From Nemania diffusa (lineage: Eukaryota; Ascomycota; Sordariomycetes; Xylariales; Xylariaceae): DNA of 64,000 bases. Each line of letters opens with the position of its first letter. Position 1 is the first letter of the stretch. A program made the position numbers and the translations under genes. Where the stretch lies: NCBI GenBank assembly GCA_038501195.1, contig JBBPUQ010000009.1:1550001-1614000 (forward strand), given 5' to 3'. The notes beneath the pieces are model-generated. The model worked only from the letters and a program-made list of their open reading frames with translations. It made no database searches and had not been told where the DNA came from. This document shows positions 37,425 through 49,537 of the stretch, piece by piece.

Positions 37425-38665
37425 CTAGTCATTTCGCCACTCATTCTCGTTGTTCACACCAGGGGGCACATTCTTGTTCGAGCTCGTACGTGAACTTGAT
37501 GGGGCTCCATCGTCCTCTTCGTCTTCGTCATCGTCAAGAGCTCGCGCGAGTTCATCAGGGTCCTTCATCTTAGCGTCAGGATCGATTGTCCCAGAGATCT
37601 CGTCATTCAAATCATGGTTAAGTTCCTCCTCAAGAGTTGCATCGTCGGCACTGATCGAGATACCTCGAGCACCCCACTTCGATCTCCGTTGGGACGAGGC
37701 ATTTCCATTTTCGTCGCCGGCCAGAGCTGGGGCGCTCTCTTCGTCGTCTTGGTCATTCTCGAAATGCTTGTTGCCAAAAATGCGGTTGAGAAGCCAGCCA
37801 CGCCTAATATCGTCGGCGTCAACGATGCCACCGTACCGAAGCTTAACCCGTTGTCGCGTGTAGTACACCCAGAAGAAATCGAAATAGAGAGCCGTCTGGA
37901 TGATGCCGAAGATGACGGATACGGTATTGGGTTTCCGGTCGTTAGGATCTAATTCTCTCCAGATCCAATTCAGGCAGTATAGAGCGCGGTATGAACCCAG
38001 GGAAATGAGGTAGAAAGAATCAATGACGGTGGGGACGTTTGTTTGTCGGAGAAGAAGGAGCTGCGGCAAGACGCAGATGGATTCGAGAATTTGAGAGAAG
38101 TCCCAAACCCACTGTAAAACTAATTAGCCGCGCAAGTCTGAGGAGCGCAAGTAGGGCGGAGGACAAACCGTGAAGAAAGACCATTGGTTCTTGGCCTCGA
38201 AGATGAGCATGGCAAACGGGGAGAGCAACAGCGAGCCGGCGAGTACGGCGGCTCCTAGCTTCCAGGCGATTTCGCGCTCCCTCGTTCGCGGATAGATCCA
38301 GCGCATGATAGCGATGATGTAGATGGAGGAGAGGATATAGAATAGCTTGAAGAAAAGGTTCCACCTCGACGATTCGGAGAATATGTCGGTATATCTAGCG
38401 CAGAACACAACGGCATATAGGACTTGTGTGATCCATGATACACCTAATTATATGGTTAGTTCACGCGACTCTTGGGGAGGTGAATCTCTTCTAAGTGTAA
38501 ACGCCTTACCTTCAGCACTACGGTTGCGATGGATGGCATAGATTAGGATGGCTTTAGAAAGGAGGTGGGAGACGTCCCCTAATATGCGAAAGATCTATCA
38601 CTCAAGTTAGAAGGGCAAAAAAAAGGGAGAATCGTGCTGTAGAATAGACATACGTTCCAGCCCAT
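37425..38665 (-). CDS. ER lumen protein-retaining receptor (ERD2/KDEL receptor) family, long-tailed
   Basis: Four exons, read from high to low: 38665-38654, 38594-38510, 38443-38169 and 38111-37425. The introns (59, 66 and 57 bp) are GT-AG and the product has 352 residues. The N-terminus, MGWNIFRILGDVSHLLSKAI, then AEGVSWITQVLYAVVF and CARYTDIF, is the classic Erd2 start. The C-terminal membrane part has LGSYRALYCLNWIWRE and FGIIQTALYFDFFWVYYT. The family consists of seven-helix Golgi-ER proteins that retrieve HDEL/KDEL ligands. Unlike standard receptors of about 215 residues, this one adds roughly 130 residues that are strongly acidic (including DDDEDEEDDG) and probably cytosolic. It may therefore be the fungal paralogue rather than the main receptor, so no symbol is given. 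The first exon has only 12 coding bases. Confidence 0.9.
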
Positions 38666-39359
38666 CTTGCCGATATCACGCAAGCTGGTGTAGCTGCGAC
38701 GCGCGATTCGATACTATTCGAGATTGCCTATATGAACGATGGCGGATCACGAAGGACGGGTTCACATGTCAAGAAATAAAACTGTATTAACACAAGATGA
38801 GAAATAAGACAGCGATGCGATGGTCGCGACAGCTAGCTGCCTACTCTGGAGAGCTCTGGTGTAAGTAGTGATGCCTAAGGTCTGAGGTCATAAGGTCTCA
38901 GTGGGAAGCTCCGTGTTTGCGATTACGTGGATGAATGATGAATGTGTTCGCAGAGCGTAGACAGTATGTTACGGTGCTTTATTATACTGTGCAGCTGAGG
39001 TATGTAGTACGCTACGGTACGCAGAGCTTCACTTGCAGACCTGCTCGACTGGTCTATGCGCCTATGGAGCCCTCACTGTCGGAGCACAGTGGTCTAGACT
39101 GTCTTGGCAATTATTAGTGGATCTCGAAATGGTGTGGCTGAGAAAGATAAGCGGCGTCTACTACCTAGCCACAGTTGTGGTGGGATGAGCTCGGCGCGTA
39201 TCATCGGCGCGTCTCACTCGTCATAACTGGTAAGAAAACAACCGGAGGTTTCCACGACAATTTATCTACAATTAGCAATTGCAGAGATATTGGATATTTC
39301 CAATATTTAGACATGGTATCAACTTATAGAAACCTAAATAGATCGCACCCGTGATCATC
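38666..39359. promoter_or_regulatory. Shared upstream region of ERD2-like and AME1 genes
   Basis: A 694-bp interval between divergent start codons. No specific binding sites were identified. It contains a CAGAGCTTC/TACGGTACG-type mixed sequence and no ORF of note. Confidence 0.45.
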
Positions 39360-41786
39360 ATGGCCACTAGTAAGTCTAAAATCTACATCCAATGCATCAA
39401 TTAACGGTTACATGTTAGCTATTGCTAACCCAATATGATTAATTAGGCCGAGAGGAGCGCATGCAACAGCGCATGCGAGGCGCTGGGTATGATTCTTCGT
39501 TCTTCCCCCCTTAGCTCTTCCACCAATTCCCTCTATGATTGTTACCACTGACATTCTAATACATCTGTAATAGCCGTCATGAGGTAGCTGACGACTCGTT
39601 CGGCTTTGTTTTGCCTGCCGCCGAGCCCTCCTCACCCGATCCATCCCCCTCCTTGCCTCAGATACGATCAGAGCCCAACACATCCGCCAAGCGACGGCGA
39701 CTGAATAACGAGCCTGGATCAGCAAACTCACCGCCCTCCAGCGCATCGGTTGCAACAAGGTCTTCGGCACGGCTCAGCAGCAGTCAGAAGCCCACCCAAA
39801 TCAGCGCGATACCGCAATACATTCGGCAAAGAACGGCTTCGCCCCAGCGGGATTCCCCACCCACTACAACAGCAACAACAAGAATTTCGTCCCATTTTAG
39901 CACACTCAATCTAAACCAAGATGGTACGCCCCGAGATGATACCAACGGCGACGCTCTCCGCGGCTTGCCGGTTGCTGGAAAGGCAACGGAGGGGTTGCAA
40001 GAACAAGAAGATCTGCAGAACCTGTCAGAATCCGTCTCGCAACGGTCATCACGGGGCTCCCGGGCATCTGAAGGATCAAAACGATCCAACGAGTCCATGA
40101 TAGACTTCGTGGAAGAGGTCACAGAAAGCCCAGTCGCAGCTCCCGGGAGTGGTCGTCGCCGTCGTATCGAGCAGACAGCTCCAATAACTCAGAGTGCAAA
40201 ACTGCAAAGGGTGGTTATGGAAGCAGAGGAAGCAGGGTTCACTGGTGAAGTTGCAATATCGTCCCCATTGACACGGAAGACCAGGCAGAGCATGGCAACC
40301 GTAGGCACGCTATCCGCAAGGACTACAAGAGCAAGCGCAAGAAAAACGCCGTCGTCTCCAATCGAGGCACTTCCGGGCTCATCATCGCCACTCGCGGCCC
40401 ATTCCCGCAAGAGCGACAGCACAACAGCGACCGGCTCGGTCCGGTCTACGCGGAGCCAAAATCGTCTCAGCACCCTGAGCAGCGCCGCTCTTGACGCAGA
40501 ATTTTCTTCGCCTCCAGATGCTGCAGGTATTAATAGTGCTAGGAAAGCTCAGCCGAGGCGAAAGGTGCCGGAAACTATACCCGAATCTCCGTACGAGATT
40601 GGCGAGAGCGAGGAAGAAAATCAGCCAGTCGAGATAGAGCTCGAAGTTGAACCAATCGAGGCAGAAGTCGAAGCTGAACCAGTCGAGGTAGAGGCAGAGG
40701 TCGAAGCTGAGGTCGAAGCTGAGGCTGATGATGAGGAAGCTGAGGAAGTTAACGATTATGAGGCTGCCCACAGAATTGGTCGCAAACGTCCTCGAGTCAG
40801 CCCCCGGCGGAAGCAGCCGCCCGATGATGTGGATAATGTAGATTCGCCGATAGCCTCGGTAGAACAACCTACGAAGAGGAGACGGCCAAGGCAGAAGAAA
40901 AGTAGCCCAGCAAAACAAGCACAACCTAGACCTACTAAGGAGAAGAAAAAGAAGTCCTTTGCACGAAGGAGAAGTGATGGGAATTCTATTCCTGTTACGG
41001 TTCAAAGATACACAAAACCGCTACGGCGCAACGATAATGACGCAGATGAGGATATTCTCAATGCCGAAATACCCTTTACTGATCACAAGTCTCCAAACGT
41101 GGTCGATGTGGTACTGCAGATGTGTGAGGAGTCGATGGAGAAGTATCTTTCCGCGCTACACGAAGAAGCGAGCCAAGCAGATGGGGCAGCAAATAGGAAA
41201 GTCTATAGAACACAACTCCGAGTTGTTGAAGCATTTCAGGAGGAATTACGAACACAACTACAAGCACAGGTGAGTACTCATGGATTTTCCTCTATGACTG
41301 ATTGATAAACTAACGAATCTAGACTATCGCTCTCGATAACCTGCGTACGCTGAAGAAGCGGGTGCAGGCTGCACAGAAGGAGAAGCTTGTCCTCCGTAAT
41401 GAAATACTAAGAATCCGTGCTGAGCGGGAGCAAGTAGCTCTCAAGATCGACGCCGTCAGAGTACGACATGAAACTACTAATAAAGAATCGCTGGTGAGTT
41501 GTCTCTACCTGAAGGAACACATTCACACGCTAATGCAATTAATTAGCACCAACTGGGACTATCATCTACCATGGACGACATCGAATTGGCTATCGAAAAC
41601 GGCAAAATGGCACCTGACCTAGGCCCCAAAGAACAAAAGATGGCGGAATTGGCAAATCTTGACCTGCTCATTTCGCAGATCACGAATCAAGTAAGCGTAG
41701 CAGGCGACGGCGGCGGAGCTCTGAGACAGATTAAGGACTTCAACATGGTTCTTGAGCGCGCGGCGATTGCTCTCGAGAGTAGATGA
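39360..41786 (+). CDS. AME1: Inner kinetochore protein Ame1 (CENP-U/Mis17-like)
   Basis: Five exons: 39360-39369, 39447-39486, 39574-41269, 41323-41493 and 41547-41786. All are GT-AG and in frame, giving 718 residues. In yeast, Ame1 pairs with Okp1 and links centromeric chromatin to the Mis12 (MIND) complex. The first residues (MATSREERMQQRMRGAGRHE, then VADDSFGF) resemble the N-terminal Arg-rich MIND-binding motif of Ame1. Residues 30-480 are disordered and Ser/Pro/Arg-rich, with a Glu/Val/Ala repeat (EVEAEVEAEVEAEADDEEAEE) at about 40680-40745. The C-terminal 230 residues hold VTVQRYTKPLRR, EIPFTDHKSPNVVDVVLQMC and a coiled coil (LKKRVQAAQKEKLVLRNEI onward). The start relies on two very small 5' exons, supported by splice sites and the conserved motif. 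The family call is good but made from memory of the pattern. Confidence 0.78.
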
Positions 41787-44700
41787 GGGAATCTGCATTA
41801 TGAGTTTCGGTCTGCGTGGATAACTAGTGATTGATGATAAACGAGAACACGACTGTATTGATGTCACGAGTTGTTATACCATGTTGGACTTGTCTGGTTC
41901 TAGTGTTTTAGCCGATGGCATTGAAATTAGATTATTGAACTACGTGACCACCGCTTTCCACGTACCTGTTGATTAGCCCGCCTAGTGAACCGTACGCAGT
42001 AGATCTCGTCAGGGAAGAAATCCCTCCGGATTTCGCGTCATTATCGTAGACATGGATGGCGCATTTCAGAGTATGGTAGGTAAGATGCGCGGAGCCCAAG
42101 GCCCCGAAAGTATGCGCCCGTAAGAGTTGTGGTGGGCTAGATTTGAACCATATTTTTAAGTACCTACTTAATTTTATGCTTTATCCGTGAATGTGCCCAA
42201 TCCACTGGATCTTCAAGTTGCTGCCCTGGGTCGTTCTCCATTGACAAATCTTAGCAAGGTGTCAAATGAGCATGACGGTGGTAACTCGCTCGTCTTTATA
42301 GATGTATCTTATCTTTCGTGGTGTTAATTGTTAGGTGTCCAGCTAGTTGCTGGGTTAGCTTCTCTAGGATCTCTATGCAACCGGGGTAGAAGAGCGATGT
42401 TATCAAGACTTCTCAGAATAAGGTGGCTCATATGCCGCTCTGACCCCGGCAGCAAGAATTGGTCTCGTGCACTAAGTAGGCCTGAACGTCATTGCCTAGG
42501 CTCTTTAGAAACTCGTATGCCTGAAATTTGAAGTCTCTTTCCATGGTGAAGCTAGCTAAAAAGACATCGCTTTCGCTTCAGTTCTCGCCTTCGACATCTT
42601 AGGTTTAAAGATATCGCTTGCTGAAAGATATACGTCCGGCACTGTATCTGATGTTTGTATGCCTGGAGTGCTTGTCCTCTTTACCCTAATATCTTCCTTG
42701 GTAGGTAGGCTCACCTCTACCTATATGTTAGTTGCAAGCGGCGCCATCACATTCTTTCACCCTCTAAGACCTTATCGTATCTTCGACAGTACCTAACCCG
42801 TTACCTCGGTCATCTAGCTCACCGGATGCGCAAGAGAACACGCACTCGTGGCGCTTGTGACATGGTTTTTAACTCTGGCGTCGAGAGTTGTAGCGACACC
42901 TATGAGCTAAAGTCACTAGGTTGGGTAGGTGACGAGTTAAGACGACAGCGTACATACGAGTTCTCCACTACTACTTAACAGCGAGTTTTAGAAAAGGCTT
43001 AGCTATGTAGTAGCAATTGTGGTGAAGGTGGGGGGATCGGGTCATTGATAAATGAGAGAAGAACGTCGATCGGAAATTTCACGGAGCACTCTCATGACGT
43101 ACAAGGCTCGAATCGATCGACGTTGCTACATACGCACTGTCGGTGAAGCTCAAGCCCATGCAGACCCATGGTGCTGTAGAATGCGACTAGCCTAAGACGT
43201 ATTAGAAATAAGTACTGTAAGTTGTACGATTTCCCTGCGGTGCTGACGTGCAGGTATACATACTTACATAGGTTATAGTGCGTATTAAACAGGGTCTTGA
43301 AGTCTGCGCCTTTGTACGTAGTAAAGAGGATCACACACGCCAGCAGATTCGCAAGATACCCCAGCAGACCCCAGCTACCACGGATCTCTGCACGGATGTA
43401 CTGTATGTATGGGGTCGGGACATGGTTTCTGCTGCTTGTCTGGGCTATGATTCGGACACTAAAATCTGGTACCGGATACTTCCTAGTATGCCAACAGGAC
43501 CACATACCGGCAGATATAGCATTAAATATCGGCATATGCTTTCTGCCCAGGTTCGAAGAGTCCAAGCTGAATTGTTGCGATATGAAGCTTAGTGCTTTCT
43601 TTAGTCTATTCCCTGGACTCGAAATCATCCCTATGTGCGTGTCAATATGTTCATGTAGAGGGAGAGCGACGTTTCATAACAGGCCTCCCATAAAATAAGG
43701 GCCCAACGATGTTTCAAGTCTACACGTGTCGGTGGGTATGCTTGTACATAAATGGCGGTGTTGATTGATTGCTGGTACTCATGCGTACGACGACGACCAT
43801 GATGTCGGGGTATACTTGATACTTGATTAGTTATTCAGGGATGCACAATGCAGGAGGCCTACGCGGGTTTACACCAATTGGTAAAAGAAAACAATACCGG
43901 GAAATAGGAGCCAAACGAGGTAGAGGGTTGAAGGCTCTTGTCAAACCATATCACAGACAATGATTGGGCACGAGCTCCGATTGGCTTGCTCATTGGATGC
44001 GCCCTTACACTGTGGCTTAGAGATAGGTATCCGCTATCGGGCAAGGGCTCAACTAATCCTGATCCTTGAGGAGCTGAGTGCAGGACCTACATGTATGCAT
44101 GTATGCGTACCTTACCTAAGACGGGCAGTGTACCTACATACCTAACCTTACATACCTACCTACTATGTACCTAGGTAGGTAAGGGAAAGAGAGGTGCGTA
44201 ATGTAAGTAAGAGGAGAGAGACGGCAAGGACGTGGTGTGGTGGGGTAGAGGATAGGTATTGAAGATACCTATTGGGGCTGGGTCGGTCGGTCGGTCGGCC
44301 GGCCGGCTCGACTTGTGTCTGGGTTAGCTCAAGCTTTTGTGGCTGGTAGATAGCGTGCTGCGTAGACCTGCATGTGTACTAGTTAGGTACGTATAGTACA
44401 TGGTCCTGCGGCAAACCCCGGGCGGTTGTCAACTTGTGATATCAAAGTACTACAAACCAATTGTCGACCTTTGTTTGCGGTATTTAAAGCAGATTTTGCT
44501 ATAACATATCGGATCTGACTATACTAGATACTTATGACAACATCCGATTGCAAGCGCACGCACATGGAAACATGAGCATACGAGGTACCTAGTAGTAATG
44601 CATGTACATATGTAGACTCCTTTAAGCTCCTCCTTCCCTGTACGTACGTTGGTATCTACCTAGAGTCAAGGTACCTACATTTCGTAGAGAGGTAACCAAT

Positions 44701-45009
44701 ACCTCACTCAATTAGGCTCTCACCTCAGAATCAGGCAAGGGGACACATCCCAACTGCATTGAAACTGACGGTCTTGCCGTTGGAACCGTCTGCCAGCTGC
44801 TTTACCTTGTCTACGCAGTAGGTATAAAGGGGTGTCTGTATTCCAGCATTGTCGTGTCCCATTTTCCCCTTCCGTTTCCTCTGGTTCTCAGATTTGTATA
44901 CGTTGAACACTCATCTCATACGTTTTCTCTATCAATAAGAGGGCATACCGAATCCAACCATTGACTATTTATCTCTACTTACACTTATCTATCTTCCAAA
45001 ACAGTCACC
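41787..45009. other. 3.2-kb interval, no supported gene
   Basis: Overlapping frames at 43092-43628 (minus, 178 codons) and 43297-43698 (plus, 133 codons) compete, and neither has recognisable domains. The region holds AGGTA/TACCT tracts at 44090-44180 with a perfect TACCTAGGTA at 44168-44177, and a GGTC/GGCC microsatellite at 44282-44307. The last 200 bp are the promoter of the next gene. Confidence 0.5.
44823..44829 (+). promoter_or_regulatory. TATA box of the Cys-rich protein gene
   Basis: TATAAAG, 180 bp upstream of the ATG. Stress-response-like AGGGG/CCCCT pentamers lie around it at about 44738-44742, 44828-44832 and 44866-44870. The ATG has a strong context (TCACCATGCC). The link to stress regulation is inference. 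Confidence 0.5.
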
Positions 45010-45410
45010 ATGCCTGGTCCTCAAGAACCCCAACAACAAGCTGCCATGGAGATGAGCTCGACCTCAGCCACTGGCGTTGTCTCTCAACAGCCGGTATGTT
45101 AATTGTTTACGCCCTGTGTCGCTTTCTATCTTGACTGGCTTCTATGTTGGCTATTGATATATATATTCTTTCCTCATCGTCTTTTTTTTCAATGTCAACT
45201 CATGCCACGCGTTGCTTTCAAGACACAACCAATTCTTGGTTCTGGAGCATATAAGGCAAAGATAACTTTTATATGGCGCTGTTTAGCTAACCTTCGCTTA
45301 TTATTGTATAGGCCAGTGAACCCCAACCCGACATGTCCCTTCGAGGTGGAGAGGAAGCTGGCTGTGAGATCTGCTGTGGTCTTTGCGCCTGCGATGAGGG
45401 CTGCTGCTAG
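45010..45410 (+). CDS. Small Cys-rich C-terminal (CYSTM-like) protein
   Basis: Two exons, 45010-45093 and 45312-45410. The 218-bp GT-AG intron has a TAGCTAACC branch-point-like site about 25 bp before the acceptor. The product has 60 residues: a Gln/Pro/Ser-rich start (MPGPQEPQQQAAMEMSSTSA) and a C-terminus with seven Cys in the last 16 residues (GCEICCGLCACDEGCC). This layout resembles fungal tail-Cys-rich microproteins of the CYSTM type, which sit at membranes and are often stress-linked. I do not recognise a specific member. The TATA box upstream and in-frame splicing support a real gene. The intron is longer than others in the window, so the exact splice should be regarded as provisional. 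Confidence 0.6.
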
Positions 45411-47446
45411 AACCAAATCCAAGAAACCATCCTAGATACAATTCCTCGTATCCTTTGCTGCCTCCCGATGAAACCCCCAGGACCAATTCCAGGAACCCCA
45501 CAAGTAATTCCACCAACCCCAGAATCAATTCCAGTACCCCCAGAATCAACTCCAGTACCCCCAGAAGCAATCCCAACAATGCTTGGAGCAGGCATCTGCA
45601 CGATACCAGAAGCCCCGGTCCCAAGATCTTCATATGATAATAATGAACAACAACCTTCATCGTTCCAAGAACGCCTCCCCCCTCGCCCTCGCTCTGCGCC
45701 TTAAATTAGTGGGTAGCCGCCGCTACCATCAACGGTAGCTGAATCGGTGGCCCTTTATAAAAAAAATTCAGATTAAAAAAATTGTTAAGCGGCAGACTTG
45801 GCTGAAGGTGGGGGACGGTGAAGACAGTAAAGGTGATAAAAAAACTGGATGCCGCAGAAGTTGATATCACTGATGGTACCGGCGAGGATCAATATCTGGG
45901 ACGCCAACCTTTGTTTAATGGTCCCTTCGCACAAGGATAAGCCCATGCACAGCGGGAGTTCATCTACGAGTACGCAACTTGGCACGACAATAGGGAAACA
46001 AATCTTGGACTACTCATGGACTACATTTGTCAATAGCGTTTTTCAGCACCGCTTATCACCGGAGCGTTTTATAAACATGGAAAATACCAATTTCTCTTAA
46101 ATTAGTAGATACCATTTCTTCATCGACGTGCCAAGTATAAAACACCAAGACGACGTGACGTTAACAAGGTGAAACAAGCATTTGCCTCATCTCTTGGCGA
46201 TCTCTTGGCCGGTCCTTGGCCAGCGCTACCTATTCTTCATCTCCACCTCCAAAACTGGAGATATCTTAGGGATTTATTTACTATTTAGGATGACTAAGTA
46301 ACTACTTGATTTAGTAAACCACGTAAAAGCTTGTATTGTATTTATCACGCGCTATCTTTACTATAGGATATCAGCCTCTAGCAAATCGACATTTGCGTTC
46401 ACCTTAATTCAGCCTCGTGTTAGATAAAAACGCACGTATGTTTCGGGACGTAATACTAACTAGCCCGTACCCTATCATAGCTAATGATTCGCAGATGGGA
46501 TGCGCATACAAATATTAGTCTTCAACATGTTGAGTCTGGAAACCGCTTGTACGATTCATGGCATGAAAGGCTTGGCAGAGGCTATAGGCTAAGAAGCATA
46601 ATCCGCCTTTGCCAACCCCTCGCTTCTGGCTTGGCTGGCGACTACATATTTAGAGCCTATGACTTTCAGGAGTGCCACGTACATACTACCTATATATGTC
46701 GTTAGTCGCGTTACTGCTGACGCGATTAACGGTGTCGTTTTTACTCCGTCAAAAGGGGTTATATTTATATCGTGCCAACAAAAGCCAATTGTATGTGATT
46801 AGTGTTTTGCTTTATGCCCCATTTTATATCGTTTACATCAATATAATAACAACCATGGCTATGGCTAAATATCATAGCTAATTTAAGTTTATGTGATGTA
46901 TGCTTCTTCGTATGATATATAACTATATCTAAGTAATAGAGACGTAGTCGACTCATGGAGAAATATAGATGCACGAAAATTTATACCAAATATCCTAATG
47001 GTGTACCTCACTCGTTTGAAATCAGGGATACCCACCTGTATTTCAATCCCTTATTTATATATGTGGTCTACAAAGCATATAACCTCTTCTGTTATTGTAA
47101 TTTGTAGCTCCTCGGTAAGAATGAAGTGGGAGGTACGCTTACTCTCATATGAAAGTACAATATGGAATGGGGCTAATGCGATCCTGGAGTGGTGGTAGTC
47201 TTAGGATTCTGCGAGATAGTAGAGACTACGTCCGTGGCAAGGGACAACAAGACTAATTCGCTTCTTCATGGTATCGTTGTTTTAGACGAGGTGAGCTATG
47301 CTCTATATACAGTATGTTACAATCATAAGGCATTTATACTCCAGCTTCGTCCCAGAAATTCTGCTTAGATGTGGGGGCTGTAAGCTCTCTTGCACCCGTG
47401 GACCCGGACTGTAATCGAGATTTTAGTACACTCCAACAGGGAGATT
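45411..47446. other. Intergenic, no supported gene beyond the minisatellite
   Basis: Short frames only (up to 83 codons) without motifs. Confidence 0.45.
45455..45604 (+). repeat. Pro-rich coding-type minisatellite downstream of the Cys-rich gene
   Basis: Imperfect repeats of about 24 bp containing CCAGTACCCCCAGAA. One plus frame (45468-45704, 78 codons) reads them as a PPESTPVPPEAIP-like repeat. It may be 3' UTR of the Cys-rich gene or a separate small ORF. No family was recognised. Confidence 0.5.
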
Positions 47447-48577
47447 TTATTTCTTCCCCTGGTCATTGCTGCCGCCGAACACTCCCGCGACCTTATCCCA
47501 CATGGTCGCCTCGCCCTTTTCCTTGCGTATCTTCCGCTCAAGCTCCTGTTTCCGCCACAAGTCCTGGACTTTCGATGCGACCTCGGCTTTCGCACGAATT
47601 TCGCCCTTGATAGCGGCCTCTTCCGCGGCGCGGTCCTCCTCCGCGACCTTCTCTAATTTCGCCTTCAGCATCTCCTGTTGCTCGGGTGTTAATTCTGGTT
47701 CCGGCGTCGCGGCGCTGGCCCTGGGTCTGGTCACGAGAGGTGCGAATTTCGGTATCGGCCGCCCTTCTTTCTTCGCCGCTTCTATCTCGGCTTCTTGCTT
47801 TAGCATGCGGTGGTATAGCGTGTCGGCGTGCATTTGGATGTCTTCTTCAACTTGGGGGGACTGGTCGAAAGATTGGAGATAACCGAGGGATTTGAGTAGT
47901 CTCTGAGGAACGAGGCGTTAGCGATATTCTATAGCACTGCGTCTTAGTCCGCCTCATCAGTAGCACTGGCAGCATTGCATGACAAGTGAATGTATATGAA
48001 AAGCGAAAGGTGGTACAATTCGACAATGGGAATGCATCATTTCCGAGGCAGGGAGATGTACCGTTTGTGTCATATAGCACCGCTCGAACTTCTTGATTTG
48101 AGTCCGACATAAAGTCATGCGTTCGCTCCAAGTCGGATTCGTCATGCAGGCCCGCCACTCGGACTGCTCGATGGCACAGTTCTCGAGCGCAGCCCGGCCG
48201 ATCTGCGCCTTGCGCTCCTTGTAGCCCTCCAACACGTCCATCAGCCTCTCGTGGTCGCTCTTGGTCTCGGACTCAATCTCTGCCAGCGACCGGTACGACT
48301 TCCACAAGTGCGCATACCGGCCATCTTGAAACTGGCTCTCTGCGGGGACTACGGGTTTATCGCTACTCTCTCTCCCGCCCTCAGCCTCGGACTTTGGTAT
48401 TAACGACGCAGACTCGCTGGTGGGCTGCTGTGATGCACGGGACTGCGGGGCATTTTTGCTGCTATTGTATTTCACGGGCGATTCCTTCTCGAGGAATTCT
48501 CGGAGCTTCGGGTCTAAATTCTGCAGCGGATCGTCGCCGCTGGCGCTCGATGGCCAAAGGCTGTCCCACCAGCCCAT
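47447..48577 (-). CDS. Twin-CX9C (CHCH) protein with coiled-coil tail
   Basis: Two exons, 48577-48062 and 47902-47447, with a 159-bp GT-AG intron, give 323 residues. The start MGWWDSLWPSSASGDDPLQN leads to LREFLEKESPVKY and then a conserved block DGRYAHLWKSYRSLAEIE. The middle holds CAIEQSEWRAC and CRTQIKKFERC, two exact CX9C motifs 12 residues apart. This is the twin-CX9C signature of proteins oxidised by Mia40 in the mitochondrial intermembrane space. After the splice comes RLLKSLGYLQSF, then a long charged coiled coil (TPEQQEMLKAKLEKVAEEDR onward). I recall similar uncharacterised fungal proteins but cannot name one. Intermembrane-space location is inferred from the motif; a nuclear or cytosolic role is possible. 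Confidence 0.8.
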
Positions 48578-49013
48578 CGGTGCTGCTATAGAAGGGGGTT
48601 TCTTTCTTTTTTTGCAATTGGGTATATCCTATGCGACTGACCGAGAGCAGGTTCTAGGTTTACCACTTTCGAGCTGCACAACAAATTGGGCTTAGCGTAC
48701 TCGCCGCTTTTGCTCAGGCTCGGCTCAGCCTATAATTACCTAGGTAGGTAGTTAGGTAACCAAAGAGCTACATTTATGCATTTTTTATGTAGAAAAAACG
48801 GGTTTTGAAACGGTTAGGTTTTTACTGTTAATTAAAAACGCATAACTATAGCATAAAGTCTGCTAAGTAGGTAGCTTTTATAAGTTAAAAGTAGACCTCC
48901 GTCTTATACTGCTGCAACTAAGGCGGTTAGAATGTCAGTAGGGCTTTTAGCTCACATCTATCAACCCTATTAACACGATATTAAAGCTTGTCTCTTGGCT
49001 AGGAAACGGGTTA
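48578..49013. other. Upstream flank of the CHCH gene
   Basis: No gene seen. It contains TACCTAGGTAGGTAGTTAGG (perfect palindrome at 48737-48746). Confidence 0.5.
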
Positions 49014-49235
49014 TCAATGGGAAAGGGCGCCGTTGCGCAAATTAAACGCACTACTTGTCGCTAAGCAGAGAAAAATCACCACCACGAGAATATACACCTT
49101 AACGTATCCCGCCCCTCGCGGATCTAGCCTCTTGCTAGCCATGATAGCGGCGTACATGTCTAGATCCGGCTCTACGCCATCCTTCTCAAGCTGTTCCCCC
49201 CCAGCAAAACTGCGACGCACATCGTGGTCTGCCAT
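49014..49235 (-). CDS. Possible small tail-anchored protein, unrecognised
   Basis: A 73-codon frame: charged N-terminal 45 residues (MADHDVRRSFAGGEQLEKDG onward) followed by one hydrophobic segment (VYILVVVIFLCLATSSAF) near the C-terminus. That would suit a tail-anchored membrane protein or the remnant of a larger gene. No family recognised, no splice evidence, and a plus-strand frame of similar length overlaps it. Confidence 0.25.
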   Translation of the reverse strand: MADHDVRRSFAGGEQLEKDGVEPDLDMYAAIMASKRLDPRGAGYVKVYILVVVIFLCLATSSAFNLRNGALSH

Positions 49236-49537
49236 AATAGCTTCACTAATCGATCCTCTGCTGTGAGTTTTACAACGATAATAGCTGAAGTGTCAATTTT
49301 CACTCCGCTATAAAAGATAAGCCAGTACTTGGCAGGAGAGATTTGGGGATTGGGTGTTCGAACATCTTTGGCAGGGTAGGCTCGTCACATCTATAGATAA
49401 CCGTTCCTCGTGTTCTCCATATCAAATAGCAATAGTAATATCTGTGACAGCCAACTGAGGTCGCAGTATTTTACCCGGACTTAATACCCTGGCACGTCTG
49501 GGTATGGTGTGCAATTGAAAGAGATTCTTCTTTTTGG

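Noticed and set aside
39408..41005. Antisense ORFs across AME1 (for example 40382-41005)
   Set aside because: They mirror the biased codon use of the Ser/Arg/Glu-rich AME1 exon and have no independent support.
43092..43698. Overlapping frames of 178 (minus) and 133 (plus) codons
   Set aside because: They are antisense to each other, neither has a recognised domain, and no convincing splice extension was found.
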